64,000 nt of DNA from Panax quinquefolius (taxonomy: Eukaryota; Streptophyta; Magnoliopsida; Apiales; Araliaceae): NCBI GenBank assembly GCA_020205615.1, contig CM035170.1:38166143-38230142 (forward strand), written 5' to 3'. Position numbers and translations under genes: made by a program. Below the pieces are notes generated by a model, which saw only the letters and a program-made list of their open reading frames with translations, ran no database searches and had not been told where the DNA came from. This document shows, one piece after another, positions 46,754 to 58,800 of the stretch (position 1 is the stretch's first letter; each line of letters starts with the position of its first letter).

Positions 46754-48635
46754 TGTTAGGTTTGTAATATTCATGTGCGCAATCAAATTGCATAAAATTG
46801 TGCGGAAGCGTGTAAAAATCAGAGTTTAAAAATTTTATAAACCATATACCCGGATCACCCTTTATGCATAATTATTAATTAAATGAAAAGATAAAGAATA
46901 AAATCATACCCTTGAAGATCGAGCTTCCTCAGGTACAAGTTCACCTCCAAATCCTTTCGCGATCTCCTTGAATTCACCGGGTTTGGTTCCTTCCTTTGAT
47001 CAACGTTAGCCACCCATGTGTTTGGCCTCTAGAGGTGATCCACCAAGGAAGAAGAAAATTCAAGAAGAAGGGTGGTTGGCTAAACCCTAGTTTTCTATCT
47101 CTATAGAAAGGGTGTACTCTCCCAACAATTGGAATTATGTCGTATGTTGAAAAATCAACAACCCCCATCACCCATAATAAGACTCCTCTTATTAATAGAT
47201 GTGGGCAACCCACCTTTACAATTAAGGAATTGGGTTTTATTTAATTAATTAAATTCTTTTAATTAATTAGGCTCCCTAATCTTATTAGGGATAATTAATT
47301 AAACTCTTTTAATTAATTTAACCTCCTAATCTTATTAGGAATAAATGAGAGTACTTATATTAAATTAATCCCTAAACTCTTTTAGAAATTAAAATAATAA
47401 TAATTGTAATAATATTAATAAGACTCCTCTTATTAATTTATATTTAATATTTCTAAAATATTAAATAATAAATATTAAGCTATTTAATTTATTCTATCAC
47501 CATAGATTAAATTAAATATACATAACATATTATTACGATTATGCCATTAACTTCTTAAATAATTATTCTTCCTTTTATGGTGTGACCCTTTAGGTTCTCC
47601 ATATTAAACCTATGTGAATAAATCAATTAGAACAATTCTAATCTTATTTAAATAAATAAATTAAACAATTAATTTATTTAAATAATATTTATTCTACAAT
47701 AGGGATAAGCCTCCCTAGCGATCAACGACTTTCCAGATAATATAGATTTCAACATTAATCATAAAAGAAACCTTTGAGTAAATAGTTACTGTGATAATTC
47801 AATCCTTCCACCATACAATGTCCCAATTAAATATAAGACATGGAATTACTGTCAAGTCTTATTTTATTTAATTATATGTATTTCGATCCTTAAATGCACA
47901 ACTCCAAATAATGCAAATTAGAAACTCCTTTCTAATTTCATTCTGCCTTGGCCAAGGACTACTGGGTTGTCATTTATCGAATCACATAGGACATTTCTCT
48001 TCTTTTATTAGAAGTGGTAGATTCTTTATTGATCATACATTATCTCCATGTACAACTTATTATACCCAAGCATACCCTTTGATATACCCTAAGGGTCTTA
48101 AGGAATAAGTCAAAGTATAACTCATCATACACAAGATACTATGATGATCTCAAGTCCAAGGATTAGTTGTCTTACTATATCACTACAGAAATTCTATTGA
48201 CGACAGCAAATAAAACTCCATTAGGTATTCCTTAGCGAGCCACGTTCAGTGAACTTATTCTCTAATAAGCACCTACATACTTGCTTTAGTGTCTCCACAC
48301 AAATGATCATGAGATCAATCATCCTCATCCAATGAGCAAGCAACGTATGTACCAATCTATCCGGATTCACTAATCCCCAATTTAGTAATCCAACGATTGG
48401 GAACTATTTTAGTTTTAAGCTTTCTAAGAATTTAGATCTCATTAGAATGATCATCATCATTATTCTAAAAGCATTGCTTAAAACTATGGGTTTATCACAT
48501 ATTATAAAACAGCATCATGTAGATAATTAAAAGCCTTTAATAAATTAATACTTTTTATTAATAAATGAATAAGATTGTTTACAAAGTATATGCTTTATCA
48601 TCAAACATGATTGGCTTGTATGCATACTACTTTCA
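46754..48635 (-). mobile_element. D-right: 5' LTR
   Basis: 1,882 bp, TG...CA, nearly the same as 15536-17413. It is flanked on the right by TAAAC (48636-48640), matching the TSD on the left of D-left, so the two outer LTRs belong to one insertion event. Confidence 0.9.
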
Positions 48636-48929
48636 TAAACATGGGGATGATGACAACGATATAAGAATTCAATAAAACAAGTTCAAGAATTAAGTTATTC
48701 AGGAACTAATAACGTCCAAATTGTCAACATGATACTTCTTTGTAGAGTAAAATTCAAGAATGCTCAGAAGAATATTTTCATAAAAAGATACTGGATAAAG
48801 CGCAAATATCATGGATATTCCACTAATTTCATGGAGTATAGAAGTCAAAACTTTAAGCAACTGAGTATAATAAAGAATGAAATAACAAAAGAAATCACCA
48901 TGCATGCGGTACTTCGCATAAATAAGTTA

Positions 48930-49300
48930 TTCCAACAGAATAATAATAACGGAACCAGGTCAGGCGAAATTCGCACCGACAGGATGTTCCAACAGAATAA
49001 TAAAGAATAGAATAACAATAGAAATCACCATGAATGCGGTACTTCGCATAGACAGGTTATTCCAATAGAATACTAAATAACGGAACTAGGTCAGGCGTAA
49101 TACGCACCGACAGGATATTCCAACAGAATAATAAAGAATAGAATAATAGGAAAATTTCACCAAGTATAGGGAAGTTCGCGTATACAAGTTATTCCAACAG
49201 AATAATAAAGAATAGAATAACAGGAGAATTTCACCAAGTATAGGGAAGTTCGCGTATACAAGTTATTCCAATAGAATAATAAAGAATGGAATAACAGAAG
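48930..49300 (-). repeat. Tandem array of ~74-bp and ~58-bp units in the B2 3' LTR
   Basis: Units all begin TTCCAACAGAATAATA (plus-strand view). The long type contains TTTCACCAAGTATAGGGAAG or a CACCATG..GCGGTACTTCGC variant; the short type contains CGGAACCAGGTCAGGCG. The counterpart in the 5' LTR is 59935-60350. Confidence 0.8.
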
Positions 49301-49461
49301 TTCTCTTCATGAATACAAAAGAAATAATACCCCTTACCATAAGAAGAAGAGTACTAGATATATAAGTAGTGAAGTAGCAGAATACTTTTCTTCTTTCTCT
49401 CTATAGTTTATCTCTCTAGAGTTTCAGTGAATTCGTTAGAAATAATGAAGGAATGAGCTTC

Positions 49462-49470
49462 TATTTATAG
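49462..49470 (-). promoter_or_regulatory. TATA box of the B2 3' LTR
   Basis: TATAAATAG on the minus strand; the 5' LTR has the same motif at about 60511-60521. Confidence 0.65.
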
Positions 49471-50231
49471 AAAAATGGACTGAATAGTAATTAACTCATG
49501 AACAGTCCAGATTGATTTACTTTAATCTGACGGTCCATATTTAAAGCAAAATCTTTTAAATAAAATATAATATATTCTATTTATAATCTAATAAAACGAA
49601 TAACTTTATAAAAGATTTTACTATGCAAACACTATACAGGCACTATGCAAACACTATGCATAATAAAATATAATATATTCTAATTATTGTCTAATAAAAC
49701 AGATAACTTTATAAAAGTATTCTATTTTATATAAAAAGATTTTACTATTAGCCTAATAAAATAATAACTTTATAAAAGTATTACATTTTTATATAAAAAG
49801 CTTTTCCGTTTTATTACATTAATAATACCAATAAAATAAAATTGAGTGACTTATCACATAAGCATCAATAATCAATACCATGTCTACTTATGCAACCACG
49901 CGTATTCATCGTACTTTTTTTACTACGTAGTAGTTCAACAAAGATTAATGGTAAAACTTCCGCCGTTATTTTAATAAAAAATATTTTTGTCGTTTTCTCA
50001 ATCCGACAATAATTTTGTTATGGGGTCCACCAATGATTGTTACATGTTGTATGAATATTCCTTTTAAAAAAAGAATATTCCCAACCAATCGAATATTATA
50101 TACAACTTGTGTACTTTGCAAAATTTATAAATATTACCCACAACTATAACATTATATCAAATTTAACTTCATAATATTCAAAATGATATTTATAGAAAAT
50201 TCATCTTTATTCAAAAAGTTGGGGTCTTACA

Positions 50232-50243
50232 ACCTCCCTTCTT
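50232..50243 (-). promoter_or_regulatory. Polypurine tract of B2
   Basis: AAGAAGGGAGGT on the minus strand directly before the LTR; primes plus-strand DNA synthesis in LTR retrotransposons. Confidence 0.8.
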
Positions 50244-50299
50244 ATGAAATTTAAGCCCTCGAAATTATGGTGCATGCACTGTATGTCAAGAGGTAAGGA

Positions 50300-51338
50300 T
50301 ACCTTGATTTTATTTCGATTCTAACTCCCAAGTCATTTCCTCAACATCGTGGTTTCTCCACAAAACTTTGACTTGAGGTATAACCTTGGAGCGTAGAATA
50401 TGTTCCTTCTTATCCAAGATTTGAATAGGAACCTCTTCATACGTCAAATCTTCTGCTATTTCATCTGGTTCTAACTCAATAATGTGGTTCGGGTCTTTCA
50501 CATATTTACGTAACATAGATATGTGAAAAACGTTATGAACACGAGACATACTTAGCGGTAAAGCGAGTCTATAAGCCACAGTTCCTACTCGATCGAGGAT
50601 TAAAAATGGGCCAATGAATCGAGGATTGAGTTTTCCTCTCTTTCCAAATCTCATAACTCCTTTCCATGGAGCAACACGTAACAACACATGATCTCCTATA
50701 TCGAATTCCACGTCCTTTCGATGAAGATCAGCATAACTCTTTTGTCGATCTTGTGAGGTTTTTATACGTTGTCGGATCAGTTGAATCTTTTCTGCAGTCA
50801 TACGTACCAACTCCGGTCCCAACAACGTTGCTTCACCCACCTCATCCTAGCATACTGGAGAACGACACTTTCTTCCATACAACGCTTCAAATGGAGCCAT
50901 GCCAATACTTGCTTGATAACAGTTGTTGTAGGAAAACTCCACCAATGTTAAGAACTTGTCCCAACTTCCCTTAAAATCAAGGACATAGAGTCTTAATAGA
51001 TCTTCAAGAGTTTGAATAGTCCTCCCTGACTGTCCGTCCGTCTGAGGATGATATGCCAAGCTAAATTGTAAGTCTGTGCCCATAGCTTTTTGCAAACTAA
51101 CCCAAAATCGTGAAGTGAATCTTGGGTCTCGATCAGAAACTATGGATACTGACATACCATGCAGTCTTACAATCTCGTTTATGTACATACGAGCAAGACG
51201 TTCAAGTGTATAAGTTTCTCGTATCGGTAAGAAATGAGCAGACTTGGTCAATCTATCAACAATGACCCAAATCGCATCTATGCCTTGAGAAACCTTAGGA
51301 AGACCAGTAACGAAATCCATGGTAATGTGCTCCCACTT
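50300..51338 (-). pseudogene. B2: integrase core and chromodomain-like C-terminus
   Basis: Two open stretches, 50847-51320 and 50310-50840, are separated by a TAG (50848-50850) where B1L has Trp. The first has the catalytic core: Asp in MDFVTGLP, Asp in [10 protein letters not shown], but the catalytic Glu of GQSERT is replaced by Gly (51024-51026, GQSGRT). The second has GPELVRMTAEKIQLIRQR, the GKLNPRFIGPFLILDRVG segment, and a tail (EDLTYEEVPIQILDKKEH, SKVIPQVKVLWRNHDVEE, TWELE) that matches the chromodomain end of Tekay chromoviruses. Chromodomains of this class are thought to direct insertion to heterochromatin. The enzyme is very probably inactive. Confidence 0.9.
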
Positions 51339-51933
51339 CTATTTTGGAATTTCAAGTAGTTGCAATGGACCTTTTGGTACTTGATGCTCCGCTTTAACTC
51401 GTTGACAAGTTAGACACCTTGAGATAAACAATGCTATCTCTCTCTTCATATTGCTCCACCAAAATGTATGACGAAGATCATGATACATTTTGGTACTCCA
51501 AGGATGGATTGCAAATGGTGTGTTGTGCGCCTCCATCATGATTTTATACTTTAAATCAGGGTCGTTAAGAACACAAAGTATGGAGTTCACTCGAAGTATT
51601 CCTTCTTCATCGATTCTTGCTTCCGGCATAGCACCTTCTTGCACTTTCTTCCTCATACGCATCAGCTCCAGGTCTGTAGCTTGAGCAACTTTAACTTTAT
51701 CAATTAAATTCGGTTCTACTCGTATATTCGCCATCATCACATGGGTCCTTGGAGTCTTTAACTCTCTCTCCATCTTTTGCAAGTCACACAAAATGGGCCT
51801 TTGCGTTAACAATATCGCATTCGCACTTGCATATGATCTTCTACTCAATGCGTCAGCTACCACGTTCATTTTTTCCAGGATGGTATTGGATGGTATGATC
51901 ATAATCTTTCAATAGTTCAAGCCAACGTCGTTG
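51339..51933 (-). pseudogene. B2: RNase H end and integrase zinc-binding domain
   Basis: The open stretch 51339-51902 includes VVADALSRRSYA (end of RNase H), a linker (KTPRTHVMMANIRVEPNL, EARIDEEGILRVN) and an HHCC zinc-binding domain: His in EAHNTPF, His in AIHPWSTKMYHDL, and CLTC in FISRCLTCQRVK. A stop at 51336-51338 (Trp codon changed) separates it from the integrase core. A one-base frame break near 51875 and a TGA near 51932 separate it from upstream RNase H. This linker is where B1R and E jump straight to the post-integrase part. Confidence 0.9.
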
Positions 51934-53060
51934 TCACATGTTGTGTTCCTTTTGAGTGAAGAAATATTTGAGGCTTTTATGATCCGTAAAGATCTCCACT
52001 TTCTCCCCATACAAGTAATGCCTCCAAATCTTTAGTGCGAAGACAACAGCTGCCAACTCTAGATCATGAGTAGGATAATTCCTCTCATATTCTTTGAGTT
52101 GTCTTGAGGCATAGGCTATGACTTTCCCATGTTGCATGAGAACACATCCCAACCCTTTCCCCAAAGAATCACTGTAGATGACAAATCCCTCCGAGCCAGA
52201 TGGTATTGTCAGAACAGGTGCTGAAATGAGTCTCATCTTGAGTTCTTGAAAACTCTTCTCACATTCTTCGCTCCAACCGAACTTTGTATCTTTCTGAGTC
52301 AGCTGAGTTAATGGAGTAGCGATTCGAGAAAATCCTTCCACAAATCTCCGATAATAACCAGATAAACCGAGAAAGCTACGTACTTCAGTCACTGATTTAG
52401 GTTGCTCCTAGCTTTGAATAGCTTTAATATTTGTTGGGTCAACAGATATTTCATGACTTGATACCACGTGCCCAAGGAATGCTACTTCTTCAAGCCAGAA
52501 CTCGCATTTCTTCAACTTGGCATAAAGCTTATATTCACGAAGCTTTTGGAGTGTCAACCTCAGGTGTTGCTCATGATCTTCACGACTTTTGGAATAAATA
52601 AGGATGTCATCAATAAAGACGACCACAAAGTGATCCAAATATTCCTTTAATACTCGGTTCATCATATCCGTGAAGGCAGCAGGAGCATTAGTCAATCCAA
52701 AGGACATGACTAAGAATTCATAATGCCCGTACCGAGTTCTGAAAGCCATCTTTGGAATGTCATCGGTTCTAATCTTTAATTGGTGATATCCGAAATGAAG
52801 ATCAATCTTTGAAAAGAATTTAGCTCCTTGCAACTGGTCAAACAGGTCATCAATACGTGGCAATGGGTACCTATTTTTGATGGTGACATGATTCAATTCC
52901 CGATAATCAATACAAAGTCGCATACTCCCATCTTTCTTCTTCACGAATAGAACAGGAGCACCCCAAGGAGAAGTACTAGGACGAATAAAGCCAATGTCTA
53001 ACAATTCCTGCAGTTGGGTCTTTAACTCCTGAAGTTCAATAGTAGCCATTCGATATGGGG
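51934..53060 (-). pseudogene. B2: reverse transcriptase and RNase H
   Basis: RT is open over 52408-53049: [49 protein letters not shown] [12 protein letters not shown], and the polymerase site [12 protein letters not shown] at 52606-52611, intact. A TAG at 52408-52410 replaces the Trp of the QSWEQP segment; B1L has a stop at the same codon. The following 51934-52392 has the connection and RNase H part ([60 protein letters not shown]); the usual SDAS is SDSL here. It copies RNA into DNA and degrades the RNA strand in intact relatives. Confidence 0.92.
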
Positions 53061-53793
53061 CTTTGGAAATAGGTTTTGTACCAGGTTCAAGGTCGATACA
53101 AAATTCAATTTCATGCTCTGAGGGTAGGCCAGGAAGTTATTCAGGGAATACGTCAGGAAATTCATTAACAATAGAAATATCATTCAAAACTGGCGTATTT
53201 TTGTTTAGATCCGTGACATGAGCTAAGAAAGCTTGACATCCGTTTTTCAATAAACGAATAGCTTTATGGCTTGAGATGACCGTGATTGACTTTAATGGTT
53301 TTGTCACTTGAATTCGCATAATAGGTTGATTAGGAATATGAAAGCTAACAACCTTATGAAAACAATCAATTTTTGTATGATGAGTAGTTAACCAATCAAT
53401 CCCTAGAATCACGTCAAATGCAAGTATTTTTAATGAAATAAGATCGACAGGTAATGTGAGGATACCGATTTGAACCAAACAAGACTTATAAACAGTGGAT
53501 GTGATGAAGGTTTCTCCCAATGGAGTTTCCATAGATAAGTCAACGTCTAATTTCTCCGGAGTTAAATTTAATCGTTGAGCGCAAGTAGGAAAAATAAAAG
53601 AATGGGTAGAACCGGTATCAAATAAAGTATAGACTTTGCTAGAGTTTATGATAAGCTTACCCGTGATGATCTCATTTGGGTTCCTTGCTTTCTGGGAGGT
53701 CACAACAAACGCTCTCCCTTGCACTACCGGCTTTGACTTTTCTAGGATGGCCTTTGGTGCCTCCATCCTAGCTGAACTTGTCTTCGGTGAACG
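53061..53793 (-). pseudogene. B2: protease and linker to RT
   Basis: Part of the open stretch 53137-53850. Retropepsin with intact D-T-G at 53611-53619 (LFDTGSTHSF), then CAQRLNLTPEKLD, STVYKSCLVQIG and ILGIDWLTTHHTKIDC. A linker follows (SSHKAIRLLKNGCQAFLAH, EFPDVFPE), with a stop (TAA, 53137-53139) where B1L reads Glu. It would cut the polyprotein in a working element. Confidence 0.9.
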
Positions 53794-54871
53794 ATAAAAT
53801 TGGGTTAGGTGACCTTCTCTTCCACAATTATAACATGCTTTGGATGGCATCGCGCAGTTTGGACTGATGTGTCCCTCCCCTCCGTATTTGAAGCAAATGA
53901 TAGGTGGTCGTTCTCCTTCCTTAACAACGGGTGCTGGTGCTGACGTCTTTCCATCATTATTGAATCTCCTCTTCTTGAAATGTCCATTCTTATTGCTTTG
54001 GCCCTGATTACCACCGAAGTGGTTACCATTTCTGGCATGTTGATTCCCTCCACGCTTGTTGTTGGATGACTGCTCTCACTGGTATTATCATTTTGCCGGC
54101 TGCTCTCTTTTGGTTGCGTTGACTCATTATCGCGGTCCACTAACTGAGCCCTATTTACAACATCTGAATACAAACAAAGTTTATGAGAAATAAGATGTTG
54201 ACGTATCTCCGGCTTCAAACCTCTTAAAAACATACGCGTCATTCTCTCTTCAATATCCACCAAATGGGACGCAAACCGGGACAACTCGACAAACTTGGCT
54301 TCGTATTGCGACGCGGTAATGTTATTCTGCTCCAACTTGATGAACTCCACCTCCTTCATGTGACGAATACTTTTGGGAAAGTACTTGTCGTTGAATAGTT
54401 CCTGGAACTTCTCCCAAGACATTTTCAGTGTGGCAGGTTGAGTACGCTTTACCGATTCCCACTAGTAATCAGCTTCTCCTCGCAACATAAAGGCGGCAAA
54501 GGGAACCTTTTGCTCCTCGGAGCATCCCAAGACATCAAATATCTTGGTGATCTTCTTTATCCATGCTTCCGCCTTAAGTGGTTTTGGCTCTCCAATAAAC
54601 TCCGGTGGTCCAAGCTCCTTGAACTGTTTAGCGGTGACCATCCGAGAGTTTCCGATTTTTTCACCTACATTTTGGATAGGAGCCGCTCTACTTTCTTTGT
54701 TGCATGAATTGCATAAAGCCTCACGAACATTCCATCATTCATCATTTGGTCAGTGTTGTTGTTTGCATGAGGATTGTCGCCTTCCTGATGCACATTATCC
54801 TGATTATTGATATGTGCTGAATCAACGGTCGCCTATGCTCCATTATTATTCTGAACATTCTCGGATGTCAT
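53794..54871 (-). pseudogene. B2: gag
   Basis: The likely start is ATG at 54871-54869 (MTSENVQNNNGA), but TAG follows at codon 13. A frameshift occurs near 54690. The capsid-type domain reads KQFKELGPPEFIGEPKP, ITKIFDVLGCSEE, FMLRGEADY-stop-WESVKR (TAG 54462-54464 at a Trp codon), then MSWEKFQELFNDKYFP and SQYEAKFVELSRFASHL. A second frame break is near 54060, in the Asn/Gly-rich linker. Both zinc knuckles have lost one Cys to Tyr: CFKYGGEGHISPNC (53854-53895) and CYNCGREGHLTQFY (53794-53835). In intact relatives gag packages the RNA. Confidence 0.88.
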
Positions 54872-55061
54872 TTTCAGATACTGCCACAAAATAAAAGTTA
54901 ATTGACATGTAACATATTATCCCTATATTCTGACCAACCAATTAAATACAAAAAAAAAAACTTAGGTAGGTCATACTAGCGAAGGAATTCCCCGTCTCTC
55001 CCCTCCTAGTTCTATTCTCACATCTTAGCCAGGGATCATATCCCTAAGCTTTGATACCAAC
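54872..55061 (-). mobile_element. B2: leader and primer-binding site
   Basis: The minus strand after the 5' LTR reads GTTGGTATCAAAGCTTAGGG (PBS about 55042-55061; iMet-like), then GAATAGAACTAGGAGGGGAG and about 130 bp to the gag ATG. The leader resembles those of E and F, showing that these families are related. Confidence 0.8.
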
Positions 55062-55838
55062 TATGATGCCCCCAAAATAGGTATACATCACCCATCTTGA
55101 GTCGCCAAATACATGGTACAAAATTCAAATACAACTTAATTATACAACAGTCGTGTAAAATACGACTAAACATATGCTGTGAATTTTAATACAAATATTA
55201 TCATCTAGACAATATACAAACTCAATGGGGTCCTCATTACATTTATTGTCACACTATTTAACAGAATAGTGAGGACAACTAATACTATCATCCCGGTCCA
55301 TCACTCGCTTCCCAGGCTAATCCCCAATATATTATCATTTCACGAAGAGAACGGTGAAAGAAAGGGTGAGCTCAACTAGCCCAAGAAGAAATATTATGAC
55401 TAAGATAATGCGAGAATAAATTATCATTAGCCTTAAACAAAGGTTAAACGATACAATATAACAAACATCAAGTTTAACTACGGTGAACAAGCAATCCATT
55501 AAAAAGAGTCAAGTAGAGAATAAAATCTACTATCTTCTATAATTTAAAAGGTTTTTTCATCACTTTTATCATTGGGACTCGACAATAAATAATCCACATC
55601 ATCGAATCACCCCTGTACTACGACCAAGGATATTCTTTAGTATCACGACTACAACTATCATTGCACTACGGGCCAATAATATTTGTGTATTCATTAATGG
55701 TCATGATCATGCCAACAACTGTCCATCAATGCACTACGGGCCAATGAGGACTTTTACCACATCATTTGTAACATTACGGTCATGATTACACCGAATAATC
55801 TCTGGTCATAATCATACCAAGTCCATCTATGCACTACA
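55062..55838 (-). mobile_element. B2: 5' LTR, distal part (split by G)
   Basis: Starts (LTR 3' end on minus) with TATGATGCCCCCAAAATAGG, against TGTGACGCCCCC in the 3' LTR. It runs to 55838, where solo LTR G is inserted, and resumes at 59616. It has the sparse GCACTACGGGCC motifs at 55610-55830. Confidence 0.9.
55834..55838. repeat. Target-site duplication of G (left copy)
   Basis: CTACA, repeated exactly at 59616-59620. The undisturbed site CACTACAGGCCACAG is visible in the B2 3' LTR at 15500-15514. Confidence 0.9.
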
Positions 55839-58800
55839 TGTAACGCCCCAAGAAAATCAGATTTGTGAGAATTAAATTTTTATTTTTATTACAATGAATT
55901 TAATTAATTATTTATGGAGCAAGCTAATCAAACGTCGTTCTCTGACCTATAAATGTTAGAATGTCGTAGGATTTTGGCTACATGGTAGAATTAAAGTGTT
56001 TAAATTTTCAAGACGAAAATAAAAGCTTTTCGAGAAATTTTTCGAAAAACACTATTCACGCATTTCTGCTCCGGAATTATTTTTGAACTTCCGAGAAATA
56101 CGTAACGATAGAATATTGAGGTGAGATGGAATATCCAATAATATTTCAGTTATGGAAAATATAATATTTTGCTTGTGGACTTAAAACCTAACGTTTAAGG
56201 AAAATGATTTACGAGAAGAAAATGTAATGCGATTAATGAATTAAGAGATGATTATACAATACGTAGGTATTGTACGAGGTAGAGAATACGAGTATGATAC
56301 GAGGTATTATACGAGTACGTATGAATGATGGTATATTGTATATATTGAATAAATATACGAGGGGAATACGAGATGAATACGTGATTATACGTTATAAGGC
56401 TTTAAGCTCAATGTATTGAATTTGTAGAATTGGTAGGATTTGTTAAGTATTATGTAAGCCAAGTATTGAATGGTTAAGTCCAATGTGAATTTATTAATGT
56501 AAGCCCAATGTTTGTTTAATTACAAGCCCAAGGTAATTTAATGTGCAAGCCTAATGATTAAGTAAGTTAATTAAGCTAAGGCCCAAAGTAAATATCCAGT
56601 GGGTAAGAACCATGGAGCAACCCATGGGTGATTCAAAGTGATGAACAAGTAACTTAGTGGCTAAGTTATGTGATTAGCAAGAATACTTATGGGTTAAGTA
56701 AATGTGGTGATCAAGTATTGGATATATGTTGTAATGACCAAGTATTTTAAGTGGGGAGCAAGATAACTTAGAGGCTAAGTGTTGTGGTAGCCAAGTTTAC
56801 TTAAGGGCTAGGTAATGAATAGTAAGGAGGTGGAGGATTTAATGACTAATCTACCCTCACTTTGAGATACCTATAAATAGAGAGCTTTGCATTCATTTGT
56901 TGGTTGTTCAAAATTCATCCAACTCCTCTCAAGCTAAAAAACTTATTTGGTTGAGAGAATAAGCACTTATAAAGTTAGACTTTCTTTGTTAGCCTTTCCA
57001 CCTATAACTTATAGCTTATTGGTTAGAGAGAGTAAGTGAGAATAAGCTAGCAAGTTAACCTTTGAAGTTCAAGAATCAAGAAGGAGATTAAAGATTTACC
57101 AAGTGTTATTCAAAAGTAAGTGATCTTAAACCATGTTTCTTTCTCTCTTCCATTGATAGAGAAGGGGGTATTGGTAGAACAAGCATTCTAAGAAGGGGTT
57201 GAAATGACAAATCAAATGGCTTAAGTCTTAATAAGCCGTATACGTAATGAATAAGAAATCCAAACCAAGAATAAGTTATGAATTCATACGGAACGTATAT
57301 GAACTTTTCATATGTTTTCTTAAAAAGATGGTATGATAATAAGAAGTAAGGATGGTGGTTAAAAGATTGAAGCCATAGGAAATCATGAGAAAAGAAGTCA
57401 TAAGTTATGAGAAATGGAAATATAAGTAGTTTATATTTTCATAAGTTACAAATTCACAATGAACTAGTAATAACATATCATGTTTATAAGTTAATGAAGC
57501 ATGAATGTCAAGATATTAATATAATGGATTGAATCCAAGTGAAATGGTCTATAAATCTCAAGTAACGAAGTTTCGCCGAAATTCACACGATTAGACGAAA
57601 ATCGTCGAATTCATGAAATTCTCGGAATGGAAGTCGAACTTCAATATTGAGCTTGGAAACATTGGTTTTCAATGGAGACAAGTCTTATTTGTCATTATAT
57701 AGTTGCGAACTCGAAAATGGCCGGATTCTGACTTAGAACGAAGAAATGAGCGTTGAACGTTCACGGACGTTTATCGTTTTTGTTAAAAATAGACTAATAG
57801 GTGAAATTTTAGCAAACGAAGTCGAATAGATAAAATTCTTGCATGAACACATAGAGTACATAAATTGTGAACCGTGGGCTCTTGAACGAGCCAACTCGAA
57901 CTTATAATGAAGAAGTTACGAGTCCGGGAATCTCGCAAAGTTGAAAAGCTGTCAAAACTATCTGTGGCTCAGAGTCAGCGTACACTGCGACTCAACTTAA
58001 ATGACCGGCCGCAGCCTGCAAAGTGAGCTTGAGACCAGAAACTCGCTTCAACAGCGCGATAGTTAACAAAGGGACTCATACCATTGCATAGAGTCCGATC
58101 TCCAAGCCCAATAGGCGACAAGAGCACTTGTGACAACAAAGGATCACCGGCGCCTCAACGCCAGTCTTAAAAGCTAGACAATAAAGAAATGTTTACAAGT
58201 AGAAGATGAAGGTAAATTGTTGAGTAACGAACTAATGAACTTAATTAAACATTATCAAGTCATAATTGAACCCCAAGTATGATCACTTAGGGTTAAAGAA
58301 AGTTAATTGAAGATGAGCATAAATGATATTCAATGTTAATACTTCACCAATGACGATCGAGTTTCGATTAATAACGTCTGGACGTTAGTAAGCGTGAGGA
58401 AGGATAATTAACTTTCGAACCGAGTTGTATTAATGAAATAATTTCACTTAAGTATAAGAGAACGAAGTTAGTAAGAATGATGTAAAAAAACGCGGCGGAA
58501 AGCGGAACCAATAAATAACAAATCTAATACTGAGGATTAGATTGAGAAGAAGGGTAAGATTATTTAGGAACTAAGTATGTTCATTCATGACCTAATATGG
58601 TATGTTATGTGCTTATGTGTTGTAGAAAGCGTAAAGGCTCAAAGGAAACGTAATTGTCTTCAGATGCAGACGACTGAAGGCAAGTTTTTCTTAAACGCTT
58701 GTCTAACCTTCGTGTTAGCCGGTTTTTTCAAATGATTCACATTATGAGATGCATGTATGATTTCAAAGAAAGGGTCGAAGCCGCGTTTAACTCTACTAGA

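Larger units (their letters stand above)
48636..50231 (-). mobile_element. B2: 3' LTR, proximal part
   Basis: Continues the LTR begun at 14727. It ends (LTR start on the minus strand) with TGTAAGACCCC at 50231, next to the polypurine tract AAGAAGGGAGGT (50232-50243). TATA box at 49462-49470. It holds a two-unit tandem array at 48930-49300. Without D, this LTR totals about 2.4 kb. Confidence 0.9.

Noticed and set aside
54438..54810. Plus-strand frames of 88-89 codons.
   Set aside because: They are antisense shadows of B2 gag.
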